DNA of 64,000 bases from Betaproteobacteria bacterium (GTDB taxonomy: Bacteria > Pseudomonadota > Gammaproteobacteria > Burkholderiales > Usitatibacteraceae), in NCBI GenBank assembly GCA_016720855.1, contig JADKJU010000001.1, positions 48,501 through 112,500 of the forward strand, given 5' to 3'. Shown here piece by piece: positions 42,422-51,440 of this stretch. Numbering within the stretch: position 1 is the stretch's first letter; the number at the start of each line of letters is the position of its first letter. The notes under the pieces are model-generated. The model was not told the DNA's origin. It was given only the letters and a program-made list of their open reading frames with translations, and did not search any database. Both the position numbers and the translations under genes were made by a program.

Positions 42422-45400
42422 TCAGAACCGGTGCCGGGTGAGGGGAAGCTGCCGTCCGTCCGGCAACGTCATGGTGGCGGTGGTGGTCGTGTCGAACTGC
42501 ACCGTGACCGGCGCCACGGTGCTCGGGGGGAGGGTGGGGGGCTTGTACGCGCCCATGAGCGTCTGCCCGTTGGCGTAGCTCCACCAGTTGCCGCTGAAGG
42601 TGCGCGGGTTGGGCGTGGGGAAGAGCGACAGGTACCACACCGGGTTGCCCGCCTCGTCGTACATGTAGCCGGCGAGGTCGGCGCTCCCGTTCTGCCACTC
42701 GATGAAGAAGCCGCGGCCGCTCTCCGCCGGGTTCCACCACCAGCCCGACTCCGGCACATTGGCCTGGGGAGCTGCGGCGAGTCCGCCCGGAATGATGTTG
42801 AAGCGCTCGATGGCGACCGTTCCGCCGGGCCACACCATCGTCCCGTTGGAAGCATCGGAGAAGGCGAGCGTGAAAGGGCCCGCGCTCTGCACCGGATTCG
42901 GAGGCTTGTAGGCACCGGTGAGCGTCTGCCCGCCGGTGACCTTGAGCAGGTCGCCGGTGAAGAGGGAGCCGTCGAGCGAGGTGTTGCCGGTGGCCACGTA
43001 CCAGTTGGAGCGCCCCGTGTCGTCGTAGAGGAAGGCGGCGAAGAAGATGTGATTGCCGGCCACTTCGACGGAGTAGCCACGGCCGCCCTCGGCGGCGTTC
43101 CACCACCAGCCGGTCTGCGGGGCCTGCGGTTTGCATTCACGATTGCCCGCGACGCTGGCCACGCCGCGATTCAAGCCGCCACTGAGCATCGCCGAGGCGT
43201 TCGATCCATACCCCACGTAGAAGGTGGCGCCTCCGATATTCGCGGTCACGGCACCGTTGATGATGTTCACCGCCTGTCCTTGCGCGGAGAGCACGCCGGT
43301 CACGTAGGCTTGCAGGCTCGAGGCGGTGACCGCCTGCAGTTGCCCGGTCGAGGTGAGTTGGGCCAGCACGCACGCCACCGCGGCGTCCTTGCGGCCATCG
43401 CGCGACACCGTCCTGCCCACCACCAGGGGCGCCTCGCCGCCTTTCGCCGATCGCACGACATCCGCGGGCGCCGAAGCGAAAACGAAGACGCTGCCGGTCG
43501 TGCCCTGGTCCTGCTGGCGGAACTGCAGGTTCGCCTTGACGTCGCCGCCCGCGTTCGACGCGACGAGGAGAAACACGGGAATCTTCTGTGACGGAATCAC
43601 CTTGGTGATCGCGGGGTTCAGGTCGAGAAACCAGTTGTTCGCCTCGATGCTCCCGGTGCCGTCGTCCCGGATGACGACGATGGGTAGATCGCGAGTGACG
43701 AAGGTCCCGTCGCCCAGGCGCCCGTCGACGTTTTTGCCCCACGCGTAGACCGTGCCGTCCGCCTTGAGGGCCATGGCGCCCCCGCCGCCGCCGGATACCC
43801 CGACGATGGCGGCAATTCCGGTCACCACGACGGGGCTCGTCTGGCTGTAGCCGGACCCGTCACCCAGCTGGCTATCCCAATTCGCGCCCCAAGCCCATAC
43901 CGTGCCGTCGCTGCGGATCGCGAAGGAGAAGGAGTCACCCGCGGCGATCGCGACGACGTCGGTCAGCCCGGGAACCGGAGCGGGAATCCCGTGATCGATG
44001 TTCGTGCCGTCCCCTAGCTCTCCGGAATAATTGAGGCCCCACGACCATACCGTGTGATCGCTCCGCAACGCGAGGGAATGCCCGCCTCCCGCCGCGACGG
44101 CGATCACGTTGGTCAGGGCGGCCACCGGCACGGGGGCGTCGCGGTTGATCGTCGTGCCGTCGCCGAGCTCGCCGGCGCCATTGCCTCCAAAGGCGCGGAC
44201 GGTCCGGTCGCCCATGAGCACCAGCGTATGGGAGGGTCCCGCCGAGAATGCGCTGACGCCCGCGAGCCCGGGGATCTGCGCCGGGTTCAATTCGTCGACA
44301 TCGCTGCCCCGGCCGAGAAGGCCCCCATAGTTGTAGCCCCAGGACCACACGGTTCCGTCGGACTTGAGCGCGAACGAGGAGTAATACCCCGCGCCGACAT
44401 CCTTCACGCCGGCGAGCCCGGTCACCGGAGCCGGTGTGGACCTGCTGATCCGGCTTCCGTCGCCCAGTTGCCCGAGGCCGTTGCCTCCCCAGGCGAGAAC
44501 GGTACCGTCGGACTTGAGCGCCAGCGTATGGCTGCCCCCGCCCGCGATCTTCGTGACCGACGTCGCGCCGGGAACGATGGCAGGCGTCGTTCGCAGTGGC
44601 CGTACGCCATCGCCGAGTTCACCGAAGTCGTTCGCGCCCCAGGCGCGCACCAAACCGTCATCGGAAACAGTGAAGGCGTGATAGCCGCCGGCGGCGATTG
44701 TGGCCGCGGGGGGAATCGCCGCAACCCGCACCGGCTCCCCCCGGTTGTCTGTCATCCCGTCGCCCAGCTGTCCGTAGCTGTTGTTGCCCCAGGTCCAGAC
44801 GGAGCCGTCTGCGGTTCGCGCGACCGAAAAGTAGTTGCCTGCGGCGATCGCCGTCACGCCGGCGAGCCCCGATGCCCGAACCGGTGTGGTCGATGGCGTA
44901 TTGCGTCCATCGCCCAGCTGGCCCGAATAGCCGCCGCCCCAGCCATAGACGCTTCCGTCCTGAAGGAGCAACAAGGTATGGTCGTCGCCGGCCGCCACAT
45001 CCTTCGCGGCAAGGCCGCTGGACACGAGGTACGGCGAGGAACGGTCGGCCGTCAGGCCGTCTCCCACCTGCCCGCTGTAGTTGCTGCCCCACGCGTAGAC
45101 CCAGCCGTTGGCCGTCACCGCGACGCTATGCTCGTTTCCGGCCGCGACGCGGATCACGCCGGACAATCCGATCACGGGGCTCGGCATGGTTCGGCCCGTG
45201 TAATCCGTGCTGAACGTGCCGTCGCCCAACTGCCCCGCGTCGTTCCGCCCCCACGCCAAAAGCGTGCCGTCGCGCTTGAGCGCGAGGCTGTGGGCGCCTC
45301 CCGCCGAAATCGCGGTGACGTCGGAGATCCCGGGCACCTGCACCGGCTTGCGCAGGCTCTCCTCGTATCCCAGCTCGCCGTGATAGTTCACGCCCCAGGA

Positions 45401-45835
45401 CCAGACGGTTCCGTCGCCCTTCAGGGCGAGCGTGTGATCCCCACCCGCGGAAATCGCGATCACGCCGGCGAGGCCTTCCACAGGGGCCGGCGTGGAGCGG
45501 TTCGTGACGGTTCCGTCGCCCAGCTGTCCCACGTTGTTGGCGCCCCAGGCCCAGACGGTGCCGTCGCGCAGGAGTGCAACGACATGATTTTGCCCCGAAC
45601 TCACCTGCGCCACGCTGGAAACACCGAGCACGGCGGCCGGGGTGGTGGACTGGAGCGTGCGCCCGAGCCCGAGTTGCCCGGTGGAATCGTCCCCCCAGGT
45701 CCGGACCGTGCCGTCCGCGCTCAAGGCGACGCTGTGGTGATTGCCGGCGCTGATCGCGGGTGCGACGGCATGGGCGAACGTGGCCCCCAGCATGGCAGCG
45801 ATGAACGCGGGGATCCAGGAATGCGGGTGATGCAT
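42422..45835 (-). CDS. Exported RCC1-repeat (double beta-propeller) protein with GWWW modules
   Basis: 1137-residue secreted protein. Signal peptide in the first about 23 residues (FIAAMLGATFAHAVA). Then I count 14 RCC1-type repeats of about 50 residues, each with the pattern SAGxxHSLALKxDGTVWxWGxNxxGQLGDG, which is exactly two seven-bladed propellers. After a linker the C-terminal 300 residues match the neighbouring gene: SLQAYVTGVLSAQGQAV, ANIGGATFYVGYGSNASAM, then two GWWWN modules. I chose the ATG at 45833-45835, preceded by GGGGAGG at about 7 nt; an upstream ATG would add a non-signal N-terminus. The function is unknown; a role in binding, adhesion or protein display is plausible. It heads the 45.8-35.2 kb co-directional group. 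Confidence 0.85.
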   Translation of the reverse strand: MHHPHSWIPAFIAAMLGATFAHAVAPAISAGNHHSVALSADGTVRTWGDDSTGQLGLGRTLQSTTPAAVLGVSSVAQVSSGQNHVVALLRDGTVWAWGANNVGQLGDGTVTNRSTPAPVEGLAGVIAISAGGDHTLALKGDGTVWSWGVNYHGELGYEESLRKPVQVPGISDVTAISAGGAHSLALKRDGTLLAWGRNDAGQLGDGTFSTDYTGRTMPSPVIGLSGVIRVAAGNEHSVAVTANGWVYAWGSNYSGQVGDGLTADRSSPYLVSSGLAAKDVAAGDDHTLLLLQDGSVYGWGGGYSGQLGDGRNTPSTTPVRASGLAGVTAIAAGNYFSVARTADGSVWTWGNNSYGQLGDGMTDNRGEPVRVAAIPPAATIAAGGYHAFTVSDDGLVRAWGANDFGELGDGVRPLRTTPAIVPGATSVTKIAGGGSHTLALKSDGTVLAWGGNGLGQLGDGSRISRSTPAPVTGLAGVKDVGAGYYSSFALKSDGTVWSWGYNYGGLLGRGSDVDELNPAQIPGLAGVSAFSAGPSHTLVLMGDRTVRAFGGNGAGELGDGTTINRDAPVPVAALTNVIAVAAGGGHSLALRSDHTVWSWGLNYSGELGDGTNIDHGIPAPVPGLTDVVAIAAGDSFSFAIRSDGTVWAWGANWDSQLGDGSGYSQTSPVVVTGIAAIVGVSGGGGGAMALKADGTVYAWGKNVDGRLGDGTFVTRDLPIVVIRDDGTGSIEANNWFLDLNPAITKVIPSQKIPVFLLVASNAGGDVKANLQFRQQDQGTTGSVFVFASAPADVVRSAKGGEAPLVVGRTVSRDGRKDAAVACVLAQLTSTGQLQAVTASSLQAYVTGVLSAQGQAVNIINGAVTANIGGATFYVGYGSNASAMLSGGLNRGVASVAGNRECKPQAPQTGWWWNAAEGGRGYSVEVAGNHIFFAAFLYDDTGRSNWYVATGNTSLDGSLFTGDLLKVTGGQTLTGAYKPPNPVQSAGPFTLAFSDASNGTMVWPGGTVAIERFNIIPGGLAAAPQANVPESGWWWNPAESGRGFFIEWQNGSADLAGYMYDEAGNPVWYLSLFPTPNPRTFSGNWWSYANGQTLMGAYKPPTLPPSTVAPVTVQFDTTTTATMTLPDGRQLPLTRHRF
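42442..43141. repeat. 700-bp near-identical repeat, copy 2
   Basis: Partner of 40598-41297. Differences are mostly synonymous (for example SLTRHRF versus PLTRHRF at the end), indicating recent duplication or gene conversion. Confidence 0.85.
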
Positions 45836-45941
45836 GTGTATGCCTCCCCGTCCAGACTGGCCTGGGTTCTGCTGCAGGCGCTGCAGTGTGCTCTCCCGGC
45901 ACTCCCGGATCAAGCCGGGCCAATGCCCGAACGGCAGCCGG

Positions 45942-48900
45942 TCAGGCTCCCGCGCGAAGCCCCAGGCGTCTGAGGCACCGGTCGATCCAAAGCGCCGTGA
46001 GCTTCTCCTGCACGGAGTTCTGTCCGAGCCGCGCGCGAAGGCCGGGGAAATCCACCCGGTCGAGCTCCTGGTCCTGGTTGAAGCAGGAAAAGACGTAGGA
46101 GGTCTTCCCGGTGACCGGGTCGCGGTGCGGCTGCAGGCACTGCGCGCAGATCTCCTTCATCATGCATTGCATCGGCGAGTTGATGGACCCGATGGCCACG
46201 TGCGACGCCTTGAGGTGCGGGGCCAGCACGCCGTGGCGGGCGCCGGCAACCGCAGCCATCATCGCGTCCGACCCAATGACGATCAGGCGGTCCGCGTCAG
46301 TCAGCGCGATGGAGACGGTCCCGAGGCGGCCCTCGGCATGCGCCTTCATGGCCTCGACGATGTTGCCGTGGAACGACTTGTCCCGCGCGCGGCCCGGCGT
46401 GAATCCCGGCGCCTCGTCGCAGCACCAGACCACCTCGTCCGCCGCCGCTTCGATCTGGTCGACCTTGTAGCGGTCGATGCGCTTCTTGTACCCCGCGAAG
46501 TAGAGCACTTTGGAGCCGGCCTTGCGCAGGGCGGCGCCGATCGAGAAAAGCACCGCGTTGCCGAGCCCGCCGCCGATGAGGACCACGGTCTCGCCGCCGG
46601 GCGTTTCGGTGGGCGCGCCCGTGGGGCCCATGAGGATCACGGGCTCTCCGGGCTGGAGGTGCGCGCACAGGTCGCTCGAGCCGCCCATCTCCAGCACGAT
46701 CGTGGAGACGAGTCCCTGGTCGCGGTCGACCCAGGCGCCGGTGAGCGCGATGCCTTCCATCGCGAGGCTCGTGCCGTCAACCCGCCGGGCGAGCGTCTCG
46801 AAGTTCTGCAGCCGGTAGAACTGGCCGGGCAGGAACTGCCGCGCCGCGAGCGGCGCGTGCAGGACGACCTCCACGATGTTCGGGGTCAGCCGCTCGACAT
46901 GGTGAACACGCGCGCGCAACAGCGAGTTCATGGTGGCGAGGAATGCCGCGGCATCGGCGGCGGGGCGCGAGGGGCGGCGCTCGAGCACCCGGCTCACCAC
47001 CGGGTAGCCCTGCTTGGCCGAGCCCATGGCCTTGACCACGTTCCCGGAAAACGAGGGGTGCAGGTCGCCGAAGAAGCTCATGTAGCGATTCTCGCTGTCG
47101 CGCGAGAGGAGCATGTTCGGCATCGCGGGCTTCGCGGATCGCTCGGGGGTGACCGGGTTGCCCTCGTCATCGACCGCGCGGAAGTACCGGCCGTCCACGA
47201 CGAAGTGGCCGGCATCCTCGCGCGCAAGCACGGTGTTGGGCTGCGTGCCCGCGGCCACGAGGATACTGCGGGCGGGAAGCGGGAACTCGCGCTCACCCGA
47301 TTCCGGGGATGCGCGGACGGTGAGAGCCTGCGCGTGGCCGTAACGGTCCACGTCCACGCGAACCGGCGTGAGTTGCTCGGCGAAGCGGATGCCTTCCTCG
47401 AGGGCTTTTTCGATTTCCTCGTGGTTGAGCGTGTAGCTGGGGCTGTCGATCATGCGCTTGCGGTAGGCGATGGTGGATCCGCCCCACGATTGCAGCAGTT
47501 CCACCACGCGGGCCTTCCGGCCTTCGCGGGCGGCCGCCACGCGCTCCTGCCGTATCGCCCGGGCGTGGGCGATGAACTCGGCCGCGATCTCGAGCTCTTC
47601 CTCGCGCCACGCCGACCTCACGCGCGCCTCGCCCAGCTCTTCCACGAGCGTCTCGTAGCGGGAGAGAAACTTTTCCACCTGCACCGGGTAATAGGCGAGC
47701 GACTCGGTGGCCGTGTCGATGGCCGTGAGGCCGCCGCCCACCACGACGATCGGCAGTCGCAATTGCATGTTGGCGATGGAATCGGTGCGCGCCGCGCCCG
47801 TGAGCTGCAGCGCCATGAGGAAATCGGAGGCGGTGCGCACGCCACGGGCCAGGCCGTTCGGAAGATCCAGGACCATCGGCTTGCCGGCCCCGGCCGCGAG
47901 CGCGATGTGGTCGAAGCCCATGGCGAAGGCCTGCTCGGCCGTGAGCGTGCCGCCGAAGCGAACGCCGCCCACCAGCGCGAAGCTCGCGCGCCGCTCGACG
48001 AGCAGGCGCGCGATCTTGAGGAAATTCTTGTCCCAGCGCACGGTGATGCCGTACTCGGCCACGCCGCCGAAGCCGGCCATCACGCGGTCGTCGAGCGGTT
48101 CGCCGAGCGATTCGATGTCGCGGATCGGCTGGAACGGCACGCGGCTTCCCGAGGCATCGACACCGGAGATCGACGGGTCGAGCGGCTCGATCTTCAACCC
48201 GTCGATGCCCACGACCGTGTGGCCATCGTTCATGAGGTGATGCGCCGTCGTGAATCCCGCGGGACCCATGCCCACCATGAGGACGCGCTTGCCCGTGGCG
48301 GGGCGGGGCAGGGGGCGGCGCAGGCTGAGCGGGTTCCAGCGCGTGAGGAGCGAGTAGATCTCGAAGCCCCAAGGCAGTCCGAGCACGTCCTTGAGCGTGC
48401 GCGTCTCGGCCTGCGGAATGTTCACCGGATCCTGGCGCTGGAAGATGCACGACATCATGCAGTCGTTGCAGATGCGGTGCCCGGTCGCGCACACGAGGGG
48501 GTTGTCGATCGTGATCATCGCGAGCGCGCCGATCGCAACGCCTTCGTTCTGGAGCTTGTGGAACTCCGAGATTCGTTCCTCGAGCGGGCAACCGGCGAGC
48601 GGCACGCCGAAGACGCTCTTCCTGAAGGCGACCTTCCCGTTCCCGTCCGGTTTCTCCTTCAGTCCCTTGGAGCACGAATCCTTCCCCTGCTCGTGGCAGA
48701 TGATGCAGTAGTTGGTCTCGCCGAGTGCTGCGGTGAGGCTCATGCCCGGGTCGGTGAGCGCAAAGCCCTCGCGTCGGCGGACATGGTTCAGCGTGTGCAC
48801 GGCGTATCCGGCGGACGAGTCGGTGGACACGGGCACGAGGTGCAGCGGCTCGACCTTCTGCGGCGGCTTGAAGAGCACACCCGTCCGGTTGCGGCGGCGG

Positions 48901-49451
48901 CCCTCGGCCGTGTGCGCGGCCCAGGCGCTGTAGCGCTCCGCCAGCGCGAGGACCTCTGCATTCGCCGCTTCGTCCGCCTGCCACACGAGTACGGCGCGTG
49001 CGAATGCAAGTTCCTCGAAGCGCCCGCCGAGCTTCGCGGCGAGTTCGGCCTCGAGTTTCGGGCCGTCGATCGTCGCGGCCTCGTCGGCCTTGATCTTGAG
49101 CATCGCGCGGCGCTGCACGAACTTGCGCTTGACGCGGAAGAGCGGCTCGCTTTCCGTGTGCGCGGCGACCAGGCGATCCACCTCGGGACCGATGCCGAAG
49201 AGCTCCGTGATGAAGTCATCCAGGACGGGTGCCACGGCGATAAGGAGTTCGGCTTCGTCCTTGACGGCGAGGGAGTCGGGAGCAGTGCGGGCGGCGGTCA
49301 GTCGCGCGCTCAGGTCCGGGTTCGCGGTCGTGAGGGCTGCGACGAAGCCGGCATCGAGGCGCGCAAGCCCCGCGGTTTCGTAAAGATCATCGAAGCGCAG
49401 GCCGAAGGCGAGAGCAAGCGCTGTGGCGGGGGGGGCGGTGCGGGTGGTCAT
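45942..49451 (-). CDS. Large FAD/NAD/Fe-S oxidoreductase (GltD-like plus PyrK-like fusion)
   Basis: 1169-residue soluble multidomain flavoprotein. Residues 1-240 are helical and of unknown type. A cysteine-rich segment follows (C249, C252, C260, C288, then C328, C331, C335 in CNDCMMSC), likely binding Fe-S clusters. A GltD-like two-dinucleotide-binding domain starts at VLMVGMGPAGF (about 390) and includes VVVGGGLTAIDTATE and ILVAAGTQPNT. The C-terminal about 290 residues resemble ferredoxin-reductase/PyrK: FLPGQFYRLQNFE (FAD), VVLIGGGLGNAVLF (NAD) and a [2Fe-2S] ligand set C1096, C1102, C1105, C1123. I chose the ATG at 49449-49451; sequence upstream of it is non-conserved. Domain order suggests electron transfer between NAD(P)H and an unknown acceptor. 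No partner gene adjoins it. Confidence 0.83.
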   Translation of the reverse strand: MTTRTAPPATALALAFGLRFDDLYETAGLARLDAGFVAALTTANPDLSARLTAARTAPDSLAVKDEAELLIAVAPVLDDFITELFGIGPEVDRLVAAHTESEPLFRVKRKFVQRRAMLKIKADEAATIDGPKLEAELAAKLGGRFEELAFARAVLVWQADEAANAEVLALAERYSAWAAHTAEGRRRNRTGVLFKPPQKVEPLHLVPVSTDSSAGYAVHTLNHVRRREGFALTDPGMSLTAALGETNYCIICHEQGKDSCSKGLKEKPDGNGKVAFRKSVFGVPLAGCPLEERISEFHKLQNEGVAIGALAMITIDNPLVCATGHRICNDCMMSCIFQRQDPVNIPQAETRTLKDVLGLPWGFEIYSLLTRWNPLSLRRPLPRPATGKRVLMVGMGPAGFTTAHHLMNDGHTVVGIDGLKIEPLDPSISGVDASGSRVPFQPIRDIESLGEPLDDRVMAGFGGVAEYGITVRWDKNFLKIARLLVERRASFALVGGVRFGGTLTAEQAFAMGFDHIALAAGAGKPMVLDLPNGLARGVRTASDFLMALQLTGAARTDSIANMQLRLPIVVVGGGLTAIDTATESLAYYPVQVEKFLSRYETLVEELGEARVRSAWREEELEIAAEFIAHARAIRQERVAAAREGRKARVVELLQSWGGSTIAYRKRMIDSPSYTLNHEEIEKALEEGIRFAEQLTPVRVDVDRYGHAQALTVRASPESGEREFPLPARSILVAAGTQPNTVLAREDAGHFVVDGRYFRAVDDEGNPVTPERSAKPAMPNMLLSRDSENRYMSFFGDLHPSFSGNVVKAMGSAKQGYPVVSRVLERRPSRPAADAAAFLATMNSLLRARVHHVERLTPNIVEVVLHAPLAARQFLPGQFYRLQNFETLARRVDGTSLAMEGIALTGAWVDRDQGLVSTIVLEMGGSSDLCAHLQPGEPVILMGPTGAPTETPGGETVVLIGGGLGNAVLFSIGAALRKAGSKVLYFAGYKKRIDRYKVDQIEAAADEVVWCCDEAPGFTPGRARDKSFHGNIVEAMKAHAEGRLGTVSIALTDADRLIVIGSDAMMAAVAGARHGVLAPHLKASHVAIGSINSPMQCMMKEICAQCLQPHRDPVTGKTSYVFSCFNQDQELDRVDFPGLRARLGQNSVQEKLTALWIDRCLRRLGLRAGA

Positions 49452-49781
49452 GGAATTCCCATACTCGGCGCAGGGATTTGTGCGTGCGCCATGCGGTGCA
49501 AAGCGGATCATTTTAGCCGAGCCGGGAGGGGAATGCTGCGCTGCGTCAGAGCAGCGCGCACCGGCCGGGTCATGGGACCAAATCCGCAGCCCGTTGCGAA
49601 CCGTATCCACTATCATTATCCGCACAGTGGCGAGCCCGCCACGTTTCCCGGGAGCACTCATGATCGTGCCGAACCGTTCGCGAACCAAGCGATCCCTCAT
49701 GTCCGCCCCGCTTGCCTGTAGCGGATGCGGTCCCCGGCTGGCCCTCGCGCCTCCTCAACCCGACTGAGAATGGAGCCCACC
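49452..49781. promoter_or_regulatory. Divergent intergenic region
   Basis: 330 bp between the large oxidoreductase and the transglutaminase-like gene. On the minus strand TAAAAT (49510-49515) is a plausible -10 for the oxidoreductase. An AT-richer patch at 49600-49620 could hold the forward promoter, but no well-spaced pair is seen. Confidence 0.45.
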
Positions 49782-50864
49782 ATGCAACGTCGCAACTTCC
49801 TCCGCCTTGCCGGACTCGCCTCCACGGGCCTGGTCCTTCCCGCCGCAGTCTCCCGCGCCTTCGCGCAATCCCCCGCCGACCGCTGGCGCACCTTCGAGGT
49901 GACCACGCGCGTCGAGGTCGTGAAGCCAGCGGGCAAGACGCGCGTATGGCTGCCGACGCCGCTCACCGTCGATACGCCGTACCAGAAGTCGCTGGGAAGC
50001 ACGTTCAAGGCCGAAGGGGCCGAGGGGAGCGCCGCCTCCGATCCCGCCTGGGGTCTGGGCATGGTGTGGACCGAATGGGCGGAAGGCGCGAAGCCCGTCC
50101 TCACGCTCGTGAGCCGGTTCGCGACGCGCGACGTCGCGGTGGATCTGACGAAGCCGCGCAAGGTGTCCGGGAATCCCGCGGAACTCGCCCAGTACCTCAA
50201 GGCGACCGAGTTCCTGCCCACCGACGGCATCGTGAAGGACACGGCGATGGACATCACGAAGGGCACCCGGGGCGACGTCGAGAAGGCGCGCGCCCTCTAC
50301 GAATGGATCTGCGACAACACCTTCCGCGATCCGAAGACGCGCGGCTGCGGTGAAGGCGACATCAAGTACCTGCTCGAGACGAAGAACCTGAGCGGCAAGT
50401 GTGCGGACCTGAACTCGCTCTACGTAGGCCTGGCCCGGGCCGTGGGATTGCCCGCGCGCGACGTGTACGGAATCCGCGTGGCGAAATCCGAGTACGGGTA
50501 CAAGAGCCTGGGCGCCGGGACCGAGAACATCACCAAGGCGCAGCATTGCCGCGCCGAGGTGTTCCTCAACGGCTACGGCTGGGTGCCGGTCGATCCCGCC
50601 GACGTTCGCAAGGTCGTCCTGGAGGAGCCCCCGGGCAACCTGCGGATCGGGGACGAGAAGGTGACGAAGGCGCGCGCGCGGCTCTTCGGGTCGTGGGAGA
50701 TGAATTGGCTCGCCTACAACTTCGCCCATGACGTGGCGCTTCCGGGCGCGGCGAAGGGCAGGATCCCGTTCTTCATGTATCCGCAGTGCGAGACGGCCGA
50801 TGGCAGGCTCGACAGCCTCGACCCGGACAACTTCAGGTACCAGATCACCGCGCGCGAGATCTGA
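49782..50864 (+). CDS. Tat-exported transglutaminase-like protein
   Basis: 360-residue protein with a twin-arginine leader (QRRNFLRLAGLAST, cleavage after about AFAQ) and a transglutaminase-like cysteine protease fold. The catalytic triad region is visible: Cys in LSGKCADLNSLYVGLARAVG (about residue 205), His in KAQHCRAEVFLNG (about 260) and Asp in WVPVDPADVRKV. Family members act as peptidases or amidases; the substrate is unknown. The ATG at 49782 follows GGAG by 6 nt; an ATG at 49770 would put four residues before the Tat motif and is possible. A GC hairpin follows the stop. The downstream TlpA-like gene may be read from the same message. Confidence 0.88.
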   Translation: MQRRNFLRLAGLASTGLVLPAAVSRAFAQSPADRWRTFEVTTRVEVVKPAGKTRVWLPTPLTVDTPYQKSLGSTFKAEGAEGSAASDPAWGLGMVWTEWAEGAKPVLTLVSRFATRDVAVDLTKPRKVSGNPAELAQYLKATEFLPTDGIVKDTAMDITKGTRGDVEKARALYEWICDNTFRDPKTRGCGEGDIKYLLETKNLSGKCADLNSLYVGLARAVGLPARDVYGIRVAKSEYGYKSLGAGTENITKAQHCRAEVFLNGYGWVPVDPADVRKVVLEEPPGNLRIGDEKVTKARARLFGSWEMNWLAYNFAHDVALPGAAKGRIPFFMYPQCETADGRLDSLDPDNFRYQITAREI

Positions 50865-50873
50865 CCCTCGAAA

Positions 50874-50896
50874 AGGCCGCGCGCGAAGCGCGGCCT
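50874..50896 (+). terminator. Perfect GC hairpin after the transglutaminase-like gene
   Basis: AGGCCGCGC (50874-50882) pairs with GCGCGGCCT (50888-50896) around a 5-nt loop. The following sequence is CCCTCCCTGT rather than a U-run, so it may be a weak terminator or an mRNA stabiliser. Confidence 0.55.
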
Positions 50897-50904
50897 CCCT
50901 CCCT

Positions 50905-51435
50905 GTGCTTCGATTCCCGACTTCGATCATTGCCATGGCGATGCTGGCTGCCGCCTTGTCCACGCAAGCAGCCGATTCCCTCAGGCCGTGGGCGGGAGGA
51001 GTCACGCCCGTGCTCGTCCTGAAGACACCGGCCGGCGACACGGTCGATCTTGCCAAGCTTCGCGGCAAGGTGGTGTTGGTGAATTTCTGGGCCACCTGGT
51101 GCGCTCCGTGCGTCGAGGAGATGCCCGCGCTCGCGAGGTTGCGCGTAAGGCTTGCACCCCGCGGCTTCGAGGTGATCGCGGTGAACCAGGGCGAGATGCC
51201 CGAGCGGGTGAATGCCTTCACCGGCCGCACCGGGCTGGACCTCCCGATCCTCATGGATCGCGACAAGCAGGCCGCGAAGGCATGGAAGGTGCGGGCGCTG
51301 CCGACGACCTTCATCGTCGATGCGGCCGGGCGCATTCGCCTGTTCGCGGAAGGCGAGCTGGATACCGGTGAGGCGCTGGAGGCGGCGATCCTGCCCTTGC
51401 TTCCGCGCGAGCGGCCGTCGTCCGCGGCCCGCTGA
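50905..51435 (+). CDS. TlpA-like thioredoxin-family protein
   Basis: 176-residue exported thioredoxin-fold protein of the TlpA/ResA type. The active site is FWATWCAPCVEEMP (CxxC, here CAPC), followed by VIAVNQGEMPERVNAF and the cis-proline segment ALPTTFIVDAAGRI. A hydrophobic leader (TSIIAMAMLAAALSTQAA) precedes the fold. The start is uncertain: GTG at 50905 gives a leader with a basic N-terminus; ATG at 50935 would shorten it. It probably keeps a thiol or selenol target reduced in the periplasm. It ends 5 bp before egtD, so it is co-transcribed with hercynine synthesis, which could hint at a redox link. Confidence 0.83.
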   Translation: MLRFPTSIIAMAMLAAALSTQAADSLRPWAGGVTPVLVLKTPAGDTVDLAKLRGKVVLVNFWATWCAPCVEEMPALARLRVRLAPRGFEVIAVNQGEMPERVNAFTGRTGLDLPILMDRDKQAAKAWKVRALPTTFIVDAAGRIRLFAEGELDTGEALEAAILPLLPRERPSSAAR

Positions 51436-51440
51436 GTACC

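Noticed and set aside
45834..49721. 1295-codon open frame on the plus strand opposite the large oxidoreductase
   Set aside because: Shadow frame with biased composition (Arg/His/Glu) and no domains; the minus-strand protein has complete cofactor motifs.
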